Source: DATFQI01 sp963831105 (GTDB taxonomy: Bacteria > Actinomycetota > Thermoleophilia > Solirubrobacterales > Solirubrobacteraceae). Taken from it: 64,000 nucleotides of DNA. The notes under the pieces were generated by a model that was given only the letters and a program-made list of their open reading frames with translations, ran no database searches and had not been told where the DNA came from. Below are positions 1-7,590 of this stretch, piece after piece. The translations under genes and the position numbers were made by a program. The stretch's first letter is position 1. Every line of letters starts with the position of its first letter. Location: the NCBI GenBank assembly GCA_963831105.1, contig CAWHOS010000003.1:930001-994000 (forward strand). The letters are read 5' to 3'.

Positions 1-129
1 TTCCCCGCCAAGGTCACGGTCGGCCTGTTCGTGATCGCCGCCTCGCTGCCGTTCATCTCCGGCTGGCTCGACGACGAGCTGCAGCGCTCCGTCGCCTCCG
101 CCCTGCACGCGCTGAAGGTGAGCGGCTGA
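1..129 (+). CDS. fliR: Flagellar export protein FliR, C-terminal end (partial)
   Basis: Open from the first base of the window and ending at TGA 127-129, this gives the last 42 residues of a protein. They include a hydrophobic segment (TVGLFVIAASLPFISGWLDD) followed by a short polar tail. FliR is an inner-membrane core subunit of the flagellar type III export gate. The identity rests mainly on position: the stop overlaps the flhB start (TGATG), and fliR-flhB-flhA is a standard order. The fragment alone is too short to prove the family. Confidence 0.75.
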   Translation, partial: FPAKVTVGLFVIAASLPFISGWLDDELQRSVASALHALKVSG

Positions 130-1197
130 TGGCGGCGTCGGACAAGACCGAGAAGGCAACACCCAAGAAGCTCGCGGAGGCCCGCAAGAAGGGCCAGGTC
201 GCGCGCTCGATGGACCTCAACGGCGCGATCGTCCTGATGGCCTCGCTGCTCGCGCTCTCGGCCTTCGGGCCGGGGATGTTCGCGCGCATGGAGGAGGCGA
301 TGATCGCCGTGCTGCAGCTCGCGCGGAACCCCGAGATCGTGGAGATCGAGGGCATCGGCGCGCTGTTCACGACGATCGGGACGCACGTCGCGCTGTCGGC
401 CGCCCCGATCGCGATCGTCTGCGTGATCGCCGGCGTGCTCGTCAACGTCGCGCAGGTCGGCCTCACCCCGATGCCGGCCTCCATCAAGCCCGACTTCAAG
501 AAGCTCAACCCGCTCACGGGCGCCAAGAACCTGTTCGGGCCCAACGCGATCGCCGAGACGCATCAAGTCGGTCGCGAAGGTCTCCGCCGTCGGCGGCATC
601 GTCGCGCTCGCCGTCTTCCCGAAGCTCGAGGAGCTCGCCGGCCTGGTCGGCATGCCCGCCGCCGAGCTGCTCCCCCACCTCGCCTCCGAGGTGCTCGCGA
701 TCGCCCAGCGCGCCGCGATCGCCTACCTCGTGATCGCCGCCGCCGACGCCTTCTACCAGCGCTGGCGCTTCGCCAAGCAGATGCGCATGGACAAGCAGGA
801 GGTCAAGGACGAGCACAAGCAGCAGGAGCTGCCGTCCGAGGTCAAGAACGCCCAGCGCCGCCGCTCGATCGAGATGTCCCGCGCGCGCATGATGGACGCC
901 GTCCCGACCGCGGACGTGATCGTCACCAACCCGACCCACTTCTCCGTCGCGCTGCGCTACGACGGCGACCAGCCCGCCCCGGTCGTCGTGGCCAAGGGCC
1001 AGGACGTGCTCGCCCTGCGCATCCGCGAGCTCGGCCGCGAGCGCGGCGTCGCCGTCGTCCCCGACCCGCCGCTGGCGCGCGCGCTCTACGCGTCGGTCGA
1101 GGTGGGCCGGATGATCCCCGAGGAGCTCTACGAGGCCGTCGCCCAGCTGCTCGCCTACGTCTACCGCGTCGCCGGCGCACGAAAGGCCGCCGCATGA
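129..1197 (+). pseudogene. flhB: Flagellar export switch protein FlhB, interrupted by a one-base insertion
   Basis: FlhB is the export-gate membrane protein whose autocleaving cytoplasmic domain switches substrate class from rod/hook to filament. Residues 1-144 read in one frame (start MAASDKTEKATPKKLAEARK, then two membrane spans). An extra C at 561 shifts the frame, and from 562 the protein resumes as IKSVAKV through two more spans to the C-terminal domain. The self-cleavage motif NPTH is intact in VIVTNPTHFSVALRY. Without the extra base the product is about 355 residues, normal for FlhB. The stop overlaps flhA by ATGA. Either the base is a sequencing error or this is a real lesion; clean conservation on both sides favours error. 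Confidence 0.9.
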
Positions 1198-3296
1198 CCT
1201 CGTTCCTGAAGCAGGCCGGGAAGTACTCGGACCTCATCGCCGCGGGCGCGATCGTGCTCGTGGTGGCGATGATGGTCATCCCGCTGCCGCCGTTCCTGAT
1301 CGACCTCTTCATCACGCTCAACATCTCGGCGGCGCTGATGATCGTCGTGGCGACGCTCTACGTCCCGCGCGCGCTGGACTTCTCCGCGTTCCCGAGCCTG
1401 CTGCTGCTCACGACGCTGTTCCGGCTGGCGATCAACATCTCCGTCACGCGCCTGATCCTGCTGCACGGCGACGCCGGCCACGTGGTCACCGCGTTCGGCA
1501 ACTTCGTCGTCGGCGGCAACGTCGTCGTCGGCCTGATCATCTTCCTGATCCTTATCGTGATCCAGTTCGTCGTGATCACGAACGGCGCCGGTCGCGTCGC
1601 CGAGGTCGGCGCGCGCTTCACGCTCGACGCGATGCCCGGCAAGCAGATGGCGATCGACGCCGACCTCAACACGGGCCAGATCACCGACGAGGAAGCGCGC
1701 AAGCGCCGCGCCGAGATCGCCCAGGAGGCCGACTTCTACGGAGCGATGGACGGCGCATCGAAGTTCGTCAAGGGCGACGCGATGGCCGGCATCCTGATCA
1801 CGCTGATCAACCTCGTCGGCGGCATCGTCGTCGGCGTGATGCAGCAGGGCCTGCCGTTCGGCGAGGCCGCCCACAAGTTCTCGCTGCTGACGGTCGGCGA
1901 CGGCCTCTGCGCGCAGATCCCCGCGCTGATGATCTCCGTCGCCACCGGCATCCTCGTGACGCGCTCGGCCTCGGAGAAGGACCTCGGCTCCGACGTCGCC
2001 GACCAGATCCTCGACCAGCGCAAGGCGCCGCTCGTCGCCGGCGCGGTGATCATGGCGTTCGCGCTCGTCCCCGCGCTGCCCAAGGTGCCGTTCCTGATCA
2101 TCGGCGGCCTCTTCTTCGCCGTCGGCTGGTCGCTGCGCAACACGCCCAACCGCGCGGAGCGCGAGGCCACCAGGGTGGCCGAGGCGAAGGCGCTGCCGGC
2201 CGGCGAGCCGGCCCAGCCGCGCGACGCCGCGCTCGACGCGCTCGCGCTCGACCCGCTCGAGCTGGCGATCGGCTTCGGCCTCGTCCCGCTCGTCAGCGAC
2301 GACCCCCAGCGCGGGACGGGCGGCACGCTGCTCGCGCGCGTCCGGACGATCCGGCGCCAGATCGCCTCCGAGCTCGGCATGGTCATCCCCGCCGTGCGGA
2401 TCCGCGACGACGTCGGCCTGGACTCGCACGAGTACGTGATGCGCGTGCGCGGCTCCGAGGTCGCCCGCGGCGGAATCATGGCCGGCCACCAGCTCGCGAT
2501 GGACCCGGGCGACGCCGTCGGCCAGCTCGCCGGCATCCCGACCACCGAGCCCGCGTTCGGCCTGCCCGCCGTCTGGATCCCGGACGCCGGCCGCGCCGAG
2601 GCCGAGGCGCTCGGCTGGACCGTCGTCGACGCCGAGTCCGTCGTCGTCACCCACCTCACGGAGACGATCCGCGCCCACGCCGCCGATCTGCTCACCCGCC
2701 AGGAGACGCGCCACCTGCTCGACCAGCTCAAGGAGGTCAACGCGGCGGTCGTCGACGAGGTCGTGCCCGACGTGCTCTCGCTCGGCGAGGTCCAGCGCGT
2801 GCTGCAGTCGCTGCTGCAGGAGGGCGTCTCGATCCGCGACCTCGGCGCCGTCGTCGAGGCGGTCGGCGACAAGGCCCGCCTGACCCGCGACCCGGCGATG
2901 CTCGCCGAGTACGCGCGCCAGGCGCTCGGCCGCGCGATCGTCGCGCCCTACCTCGACCAGGAGGGGATCCTGCGCGCGATCGCGCTCGACCCCGCGCTCG
3001 AGCAGGAGCTGGCCGAGGCGCTCGTGCAGACCGCGGACGGCGAGTTCCTCGCGCTCGACCCGATGCGGGCCGGCGGCCTCGTCGAGCAGTGCGCCGAGCT
3101 GGTCGACCAGGCGCTCGCGCGCGGCGGCCGGCCGGTGCTGCTCTGCTCGGCGCGCGTGCGCCGCCACCTGCGCCGGCTGTGCGAGCAGCGGCTGCCCCAG
3201 CTCGCCGTCTGCTCCTACAACGAGATCGTCCCTGGTGTCGGGGTTGAGACACTCGCCGTCCTGGGCCCCCAAGGCACTCCAGTCGGCGTCGCTTAG
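1194..3296 (+). CDS. flhA: Flagellar export gate protein FlhA
   Basis: A 700-residue FlhA, the usual family length. The N-terminal half is a multi-span membrane domain (roughly residues 15-330). It contains the FHIPEP signature region LLLLTTLFRLAINISVTRLI and the conserved cytoplasmic loop DADLNTGQITDEEARKRRAE. The C-terminal half is the cytoplasmic ring domain that docks chaperone-substrate complexes. The ATG overlaps the flhB stop by four bases, so translation is probably coupled. The preceding frameshift in flhB puts the start of flhB in the flhA frame, so a naive reading gives an artificial 1055-residue fusion. Confidence 0.96.
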   Translation: MTSFLKQAGKYSDLIAAGAIVLVVAMMVIPLPPFLIDLFITLNISAALMIVVATLYVPRALDFSAFPSLLLLTTLFRLAINISVTRLILLHGDAGHVVTAFGNFVVGGNVVVGLIIFLILIVIQFVVITNGAGRVAEVGARFTLDAMPGKQMAIDADLNTGQITDEEARKRRAEIAQEADFYGAMDGASKFVKGDAMAGILITLINLVGGIVVGVMQQGLPFGEAAHKFSLLTVGDGLCAQIPALMISVATGILVTRSASEKDLGSDVADQILDQRKAPLVAGAVIMAFALVPALPKVPFLIIGGLFFAVGWSLRNTPNRAEREATRVAEAKALPAGEPAQPRDAALDALALDPLELAIGFGLVPLVSDDPQRGTGGTLLARVRTIRRQIASELGMVIPAVRIRDDVGLDSHEYVMRVRGSEVARGGIMAGHQLAMDPGDAVGQLAGIPTTEPAFGLPAVWIPDAGRAEAEALGWTVVDAESVVVTHLTETIRAHAADLLTRQETRHLLDQLKEVNAAVVDEVVPDVLSLGEVQRVLQSLLQEGVSIRDLGAVVEAVGDKARLTRDPAMLAEYARQALGRAIVAPYLDQEGILRAIALDPALEQELAEALVQTADGEFLALDPMRAGGLVEQCAELVDQALARGGRPVLLCSARVRRHLRRLCEQRLPQLAVCSYNEIVPGVGVETLAVLGPQGTPVGVA

Positions 3297-3317
3297 TGCC
3301 GATTACACCGACTGGAC

Positions 3318-4571
3318 ATGAATACGACTCCTGAGACCAAGACGTACCGTGGCCGCAGCCTCGAGGAGGTGCTGCCGCAGGTGCGCGACGAGCTCGGTCC
3401 CGACGCGATCGTGCTGCGCCGCCGCGAGGGCCTCGCGGGCGGCGTCGCCGGTTTCTTCCAGCGCTCCTACGTCGAGGTCGAGGCGCGCGGCTCGCTGCCC
3501 GATGAGGGAGCGATCGAGACGCGCAACGACCGCGCGACGGCCGAGGGCCTCGCGACCCCGGGCGTGCAGGCGCTCGTCCAGCAGGCGTCCCCGTTCGCCG
3601 ACGCGCTCGTGACTGCCGGCCGCGCCCACGAGCTGCTCATCGAGACCGCCGCGCAAGAAACGTGCCAGGCACCTTTCTTGCACGAGCCGGCCGTGACCGC
3701 CGGGCTCTATGGCCCCCAGCCTTCCTACGAGCCCGCTCCGCTGCCTTCCGCCGCGGCCGCCGCCGCGGCAGCACTCGAGTCGCCGGCGCCCGCCGCGCAA
3801 GAAACGTGCCAGGCACCGTTCTTGCAGCCGCCCGCCGCCGCCGCCGGGATCGAGGCCAAGCTCGTCTCGGCCGGCCTGAGCGCCACGCTCGCCGCCGACC
3901 TGGTCGGCGAGGCCGTCGCCCACGGCCTGCCCTTCTCGACGCCGCGCTCGCTCAAGGCGCTCGTGCGCGGCACGATCGCGCGCCGCCTGCCCGTCCTGGC
4001 CGACCTCGGCCCGGGCGCCCGCCGGATCGCCTTCGCGGGCGCCGGCGGCGCGGGCAAGAGCGCCGCGGTCGCCGCGCTCGCCCGCGCGTACGCCGCCGCC
4101 GACCACGAGGTCGTCGTCATCGCGCTGCGCTCGCCCGACGGCGGCTGCGACCTCGCCGCCGAGCTCGAGCCGCACGGCGTCTCCGTGATCGCCGCGACCG
4201 ACGCCGCGCAGGCCGAGCGCCGGCTCGCGCGCCGCGCCCCGCTGCTGACGCTGATCGACACGCCGGCCACGGGTCCCGGCGATCGCGTCGCGGTCGCCGC
4301 GCTCGCCGCCGACCTGCAGGCGCTCGGCGCGACCGAGATCCACCTGACCCTGGCCGCGACGCTCAGCGCCGCCGCCGCGGACGAGCTGGCCGGCGCGCTC
4401 GCGCCGCTCGGCCTCACGCACGTCGCGCTCACGCACGCCGACCAGACCGCCCGCCCGGGCGCCCCGGTCGAGCTGGCGATCCGAACCCGCAAGCCCCTGT
4501 CCTACGTCATCGACCGCGAGGGCGCCGAGCCGGCGGACGCCGCCGCCGTCGCGCGCCGCCTGCTCCCCTGA
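3318..4571 (+). CDS. flhF: Flagellar SRP-type GTPase FlhF
   Basis: FlhF is an SRP-family GTPase that sets flagellar position and number. The N-terminus matches the family B domain (TYRGRSLEEVLPQVRDELGP). A low-complexity Ala/Pro linker spans about residues 110-175. The G domain follows, with P-loop GAGGAGKS near residue 240. Later motifs are degenerate: DTPAT where SRP GTPases have DTAGR, and THAD where TKxD is expected, so GTP handling may be altered. The linker holds two in-frame copies of a palindromic DNA repeat, each encoding QETCQAPFL. Length (417 aa) is normal. It lies 21 bases after flhA and is followed by a PilZ gene. Confidence 0.9.
   Translation: MNTTPETKTYRGRSLEEVLPQVRDELGPDAIVLRRREGLAGGVAGFFQRSYVEVEARGSLPDEGAIETRNDRATAEGLATPGVQALVQQASPFADALVTAGRAHELLIETAAQETCQAPFLHEPAVTAGLYGPQPSYEPAPLPSAAAAAAAALESPAPAAQETCQAPFLQPPAAAAGIEAKLVSAGLSATLAADLVGEAVAHGLPFSTPRSLKALVRGTIARRLPVLADLGPGARRIAFAGAGGAGKSAAVAALARAYAAADHEVVVIALRSPDGGCDLAAELEPHGVSVIAATDAAQAERRLARRAPLLTLIDTPATGPGDRVAVAALAADLQALGATEIHLTLAATLSAAAADELAGALAPLGLTHVALTHADQTARPGAPVELAIRTRKPLSYVIDREGAEPADAAAVARRLLP
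3653..3681. repeat. 29-bp palindromic repeat inside flhF, copy 1
   Basis: Eight-base arms GCAAGAAA/TTTCTTGC enclose GTGCC-A-GGCAC, so the unit is nearly self-complementary; only the bases next to the inner palindrome do not pair. It is read in frame as QETCQAPFL in the FlhF linker. A near-identical copy lies 144 bp downstream. It resembles a REP-type mobile palindrome rather than selected protein sequence. Confidence 0.8.
3797..3825. repeat. 29-bp palindromic repeat inside flhF, copy 2
   Basis: Same unit as the repeat at 3653-3681 with one base change in the right arm (GTTCTTG for TTTCTTG). It has the same orientation and reading frame and again encodes QETCQAPFL. The flanking residues also match (AAQ before it), so either a slightly longer block was duplicated or insertion favoured Ala-rich codons. 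Confidence 0.8.
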
Positions 4572-4583
4572 GGAGAGATCGAC

Positions 4584-5210
4584 ATGGCCGTGGCACCCGC
4601 ACCCGTCAACCTGCCGGTCGGCCAGAAGGTCTCCGTCAGGCTGCCGTACGTCGGCGCGCTCCCGGCCACCGTCGAGGCGACCGCCCCCGGCCTGCTGACC
4701 GTCGCGCTCGCCGTCCCGGACACGCGCGTGAACCGGCTCGACGGCAGCGAGGTCGCTGTCGAGGCCACCTCCGCGCGCGGGATCCAGCGCTTCGCCGGTC
4801 GCGTCGCCCTGCGCGGGCGCTCCGACGTCTTCGACATCGAGGTCGGCGGCGACTGCGAGCGCATCCAGCGCCGCGAGTGGGCGCGCGTCGGCGTCGTCGT
4901 GCCGATCCGCGTCGAGCCGATCGACGAGCCCGACGTCGAGGCCGGCGAGACGAGCACGCTCAACCTCTCGGGCGGAGGCGTCCTGATCCGCGACCTGTGG
5001 CGGCTGCCGATGGGCATCGACACCCGCATCGAGATCGTCATCGACCCGACCCAGCCGCCGATCCGCGCGCTCGCCCGCGTCGTCCGCGACGCCGGCCCCG
5101 AGCACAAGGGCCTGCGCTTCGACGACATCGAGCCCCAGGACTCCGAGCGCCTGATGCGTTACGTGCGCGAGCGCGAGCGGGTCGAGCTGCGGATGGCGCG
5201 CGGCCGATGA
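4584..5210 (+). CDS. PilZ-domain flagellar brake-like protein (YcgR type)
   Basis: A 208-residue protein with a YcgR-like N-terminal beta domain (about 1-95) and a C-terminal PilZ domain (about 95-205). The PilZ cyclic-di-GMP motifs are visible: an RxxxR-type element (QRREWARV) and NLSGGG in the place of D/NxSxxG. Proteins of this build bind cyclic-di-GMP and slow or stop the flagellar motor. The site between flhF and flagellin supports a motility role. A good AGGAGAG ribosome site sits 8 bases before the ATG. The stop overlaps the next start (ATGA). Confidence 0.88.
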   Translation: MAVAPAPVNLPVGQKVSVRLPYVGALPATVEATAPGLLTVALAVPDTRVNRLDGSEVAVEATSARGIQRFAGRVALRGRSDVFDIEVGGDCERIQRREWARVGVVVPIRVEPIDEPDVEAGETSTLNLSGGGVLIRDLWRLPMGIDTRIEIVIDPTQPPIRALARVVRDAGPEHKGLRFDDIEPQDSERLMRYVRERERVELRMARGR

Positions 5211-5545
5211 GCGACGCGCCGACCACCGTCCAGCCCGCCGCGCCGGTGCGCGAGCCGATCACGATCGGCGCCCACCCGCGCGCCCGCCGCTCCGTGCGGC
5301 GCGCCCGCGCGCTCGGCGGCCTGCTCGGCTTCCTCGTCACCGTCGTGCTCTCCCTGCGCGCGGGCGTGCCCGCGTGGGATGCGACCGCGCGGGCGCTGAT
5401 CGCCGGCGTCGTCGTGCACCTCGCCGCCTGGGCGATCGCCGTCTCCGTGTGGAAGCAGCTGATGCTGGCCGAGCTCCACGAGCTGCACGCCCGCCGCCAG
5501 GCCCGCCTCGAGCGCCGCGCCGAGCTGGCGCGCGCCGACGCGTGA
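5207..5545 (+). CDS. Small two-span membrane protein of the flagellar operon
   Basis: A 112-residue protein whose ATG overlaps the PilZ stop. After a basic N-terminus there are two likely membrane spans (LLGFLVTVVLSLRAGV near 46-61 and IAGVVVHLAAWAIAVSVW near 70-87). A charged helical tail rich in Glu, Arg and Ala follows. I do not recognise a family. Its place in a tightly coupled flagellar operon suggests a motility accessory role, perhaps at the membrane with the PilZ protein; that is inference. Confidence 0.65.
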   Translation: MSDAPTTVQPAAPVREPITIGAHPRARRSVRRARALGGLLGFLVTVVLSLRAGVPAWDATARALIAGVVVHLAAWAIAVSVWKQLMLAELHELHARRQARLERRAELARADA

Positions 5546-5724
5546 CGCAGCGGATCGAGCCCGTCGGGCCCCGGCGCGACCTCGCGCCCGTCGAACGGCT
5601 CCTGCTCACCCCCGTCGAGCGCGAGCTCGAGCGCGAGCGCCGCGAGCGCCGCCGCAAGCAGCAGCCCGCCGCGAAGCGCCCGCCGGAGCCGCCGGAGGGC
5701 GGTTCCCTGGACGTTCGGGCCTAG
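5542..5724 (+). CDS. Short basic coiled-coil-like protein, end of flagellar operon
   Basis: A 60-residue reading frame starting at GTG 5542, which overlaps the preceding TGA. It begins TQRIEPVGPRRDLAPVERLL and continues as a run of alternating Glu and Arg (VERELERERRERRRKQQ) before a proline-rich end. No known domain is seen. The 4-base overlap and short gap to the flagellin promoter make it a believable last gene of the operon, but the skewed composition means it could be spurious. Confidence 0.5.
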   Translation: MTQRIEPVGPRRDLAPVERLLLTPVERELERERRERRRKQQPAAKRPPEPPEGGSLDVRA

Positions 5725-5739
5725 CCCGGAAAAGTTTCC

Positions 5740-5766
5740 TCAAGCCCTGGCGAGACCGGCCGAATA
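5740..5766 (+). promoter_or_regulatory. Sigma-28-like flagellin promoter
   Basis: TCAA at 5740-5743, 15 bases of spacer, then GCCGAATA at 5759-5766. The flagellar sigma-28/FliA consensus is TAAA-N15-GCCGATAA, so spacing is exact and 6 of 8 positions in the -10 element match. It lies 70 bases before the flagellin start and after the last operon gene, where a late-class filament promoter would be expected. Confidence 0.6.
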
Positions 5767-5836
5767 CCTCGCTTGCAAGAAGGAGTGACAAGGAGTCGCT
5801 CCGGTCCAAAACACCAATCATCAAGGAGAGATGATC

Positions 5837-6625
5837 ATGGGCCTTCGTATCCAGAACAACGTTGAGGCGTTCAACGCTCACCGTCAGCTGACGGGCACCG
5901 CTTCCAAGGCCGCCAAGGCCATGGAGAAGCTGTCGAGCGGCTACCGCGTCAACCGTGCCGCCGACGACGCCGCCGGCCTCGCCATCTCCGAGAAGATGCG
6001 CGCCCAGATCGGTGGCCTCGCCCAGTCGCAGCGCAACGCGCAGGACGGCGTCTCGCTGGTCCAGACCGCGGAAGGTGCCCTCAACGAGGTGCACTCGATG
6101 CTCAGCCGCATCCGCGAGCTGAAGGTGCAGTACGACAACGGCACCCTGTCTGACGACGACAAGACGGCGATCACCAACGAGGTCACCGCCCTCAAGGACG
6201 AGATCACCGCGATCGGCTCCGACACGAAGTTCAACGGCAAGGCCCTTCTGACGGGGACCGCCTTCGACTTCGTCGTGGGCGCCGAGGGCGAGAAGGTCTC
6301 GACCACGGGCGTCACCCTCTCGACGGACATCGGCACCATCGACGTCACGGCGTCCGCTGGCCTCACCGCCATCGACACCGCGATCAAGAACGTGTCGAGC
6401 TCGCGCTCGAAGCTGGGCGCGGTCCAGAACCGCCTCGAGCACCGCCTCAACAACCTCGCGACGTACCAGGAGAACCTGGTCGCGTCGGAGAGCCGGATCC
6501 GCGACGTGGACATGGCCAGCGAGATGGTCAACTTCTCGAAGCTCCAGATCCTGCAGCAGGCCGGCACCAGCATGCTGGCGCAGGCCAACACGGCCCCGCA
6601 GAGCGTTCTCTCGCTCCTCCGCTAG
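5837..6625 (+). CDS. fliC: Flagellin (filament protein)
   Basis: A 262-residue flagellin. The conserved N-terminal D0/D1 helices (GLRIQNNVEAFNAHRQL, LSSGYRVNRAADDAAGLAIS) and C-terminal helices (SRIRDVDMASEMVNFSKLQI, ending SVLSLLR) are intact. The central variable domain is very short, about 60 residues, so the filament surface would be thin. I chose ATG 5837 over ATG 5831 because AAGGAG at 5823-5828 is 8 bases away from it and only 2 from the earlier codon. The codons are less biased to the third-position extremes than in neighbours, fitting high expression. Glycosyltransferases follow directly. Confidence 0.96.
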   Translation: MGLRIQNNVEAFNAHRQLTGTASKAAKAMEKLSSGYRVNRAADDAAGLAISEKMRAQIGGLAQSQRNAQDGVSLVQTAEGALNEVHSMLSRIRELKVQYDNGTLSDDDKTAITNEVTALKDEITAIGSDTKFNGKALLTGTAFDFVVGAEGEKVSTTGVTLSTDIGTIDVTASAGLTAIDTAIKNVSSSRSKLGAVQNRLEHRLNNLATYQENLVASESRIRDVDMASEMVNFSKLQILQQAGTSMLAQANTAPQSVLSLLR

Positions 6626-6642
6626 GCCACTCATAGGCTCGT

Positions 6643-6668
6643 GGCCGCGGCGGTTCGCCGCCGCGGCC
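6643..6668 (+). terminator. Strong hairpin after flagellin
   Basis: An 11-bp perfect GC stem closed by a TTCG tetraloop begins 18 bases after the flagellin stop. There is no U-tract, as is common for terminators of high-GC actinobacteria. It probably ends or stabilises the abundant flagellin message. Confidence 0.65.
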
Positions 6669-6707
6669 CACGGCCACCTACATAACCCCACCGAGGGACG
6701 GATCGGT

Positions 6708-6732
6708 AGCGGGCGGCCTCTGGCCGCCCGCT
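6708..6732 (+). terminator. Second hairpin between flagellin and glycosyltransferase
   Basis: Perfect 11-bp inverted repeat (arms 6708-6718 and 6722-6732) with a 3-base TCT loop, followed by GTCGTTAAAG. It is a tandem back-up terminator to the one at 6643-6668 and lies 40 bases before the next start. Confidence 0.55.
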
Positions 6733-6771
6733 GTCGTTAAAGATCGGGTCGCCCCCGCCGAGTACGAGGTC

Positions 6772-7590
6772 GTGGTCCGTCCCACGCTCGCCATCGTCGC
6801 GTTCCGCGAGGAACGCCCCACCGACGTCGAGGCCCTCCTGGTGTGCCTCGTCTCCCTGCGCCAGACGGCGCCCGACGTGCAGGTCCTGCTGCTCGATACC
6901 CAGCCGACTTCGTCGGCGGGCACAGGTGACCGTGAGCCCGCCCCGCCCGCCCCGCCGACGCTCGCCGAGGCCGCGGCCGCCGAGCTCGGGTGCGCCCACG
7001 TCGCCCAGGATGACGGCGAGGGCACCCTCGCCGCGACCGTCGCCGGCCTCGAGCTGGCGCGCAGCTCCGGCTTCGACGCCGTGCTCGTCGGCCCCGACGT
7101 CGAGCTCCAGCCCGGCTGGCTGGAGGCGCTGCAGGCGCGCCGCGACACGCAGGGCCGCCCGGCCGCCGTGGCCGGGGGCATGCTCCGCTTCGCCGACGGC
7201 CTCGTCGAGCAGGCCGGCTTCTTCTACTCCGTGCTGCTGCGTCGCTGGCTGCCGCGCTACTCCGGCGTGCCGGCCGAGGTCGCCGAGACCCGGCTGCCGA
7301 CCCTGTGCCCCGTCGGCGCCCAGCTGCAGCTGATCCGCCACGAGACGCTCGAGGCGGTCGGCCTCCCGGATGCGGACCTGGGCGCCCCCTACGCGGAGAT
7401 CGACTTCTGCCTGCGCGTGTTCGCCGCCGGGCTCGAGTGCGTCTACGAGCCCGCGGCCGTGGGCCGCAGCACGCGGCTCGCGCTCCAGGGCCTGCGCAAC
7501 GAGACCGTCGAGGAGCGCCTCGCCGGTGCCCGCCTGGAGGCCCGCCACGCCCCCGGGACCTTCGACCGCTTCATCCCGGACGTCGTATGA
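6772..7590 (+). CDS. GT-A fold glycosyltransferase, possible flagellin glycosylation
   Basis: A 272-residue protein starting at GTG. The pattern resembles family 2 glycosyltransferases. There is an N-terminal nucleotide-binding strand (TLAIVAFREE), then a GPDVELQPGWLEAL segment in the place of the metal-binding DD/DxD region. A late EIDFCLRVFAAGLECVYEP block follows, typical of the acceptor side (usually ED-x-DLCLR). It contains no membrane spans. It is directly downstream of flagellin and overlaps the next glycosyltransferase by ATGA, so flagellin or a surface glycan is the likely target. The substrate cannot be told from sequence. Confidence 0.72.
   Translation: MVRPTLAIVAFREERPTDVEALLVCLVSLRQTAPDVQVLLLDTQPTSSAGTGDREPAPPAPPTLAEAAAAELGCAHVAQDDGEGTLAATVAGLELARSSGFDAVLVGPDVELQPGWLEALQARRDTQGRPAAVAGGMLRFADGLVEQAGFFYSVLLRRWLPRYSGVPAEVAETRLPTLCPVGAQLQLIRHETLEAVGLPDADLGAPYAEIDFCLRVFAAGLECVYEPAAVGRSTRLALQGLRNETVEERLAGARLEARHAPGTFDRFIPDVV

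Noticed and set aside
1161..3272. 703-residue open frame on the minus strand opposite flhA
   Set aside because: It mirrors flhA codons, is dominated by Arg, Asp, Val and Gly in repetitive order and has no domain. Long antisense frames are expected at this GC content.
3298..3305. GCCGATTA just before flhF as a sigma-28 -10 box
   Set aside because: The position 15 bases upstream reads CCAG, not TAAA, and a transcript would start almost at the ATG.
5831..5836. Earlier ATG for flagellin
   Set aside because: Only 2 bases separate it from AAGGAG; the ATG at 5837 has correct spacing and gives the conserved N-terminus.
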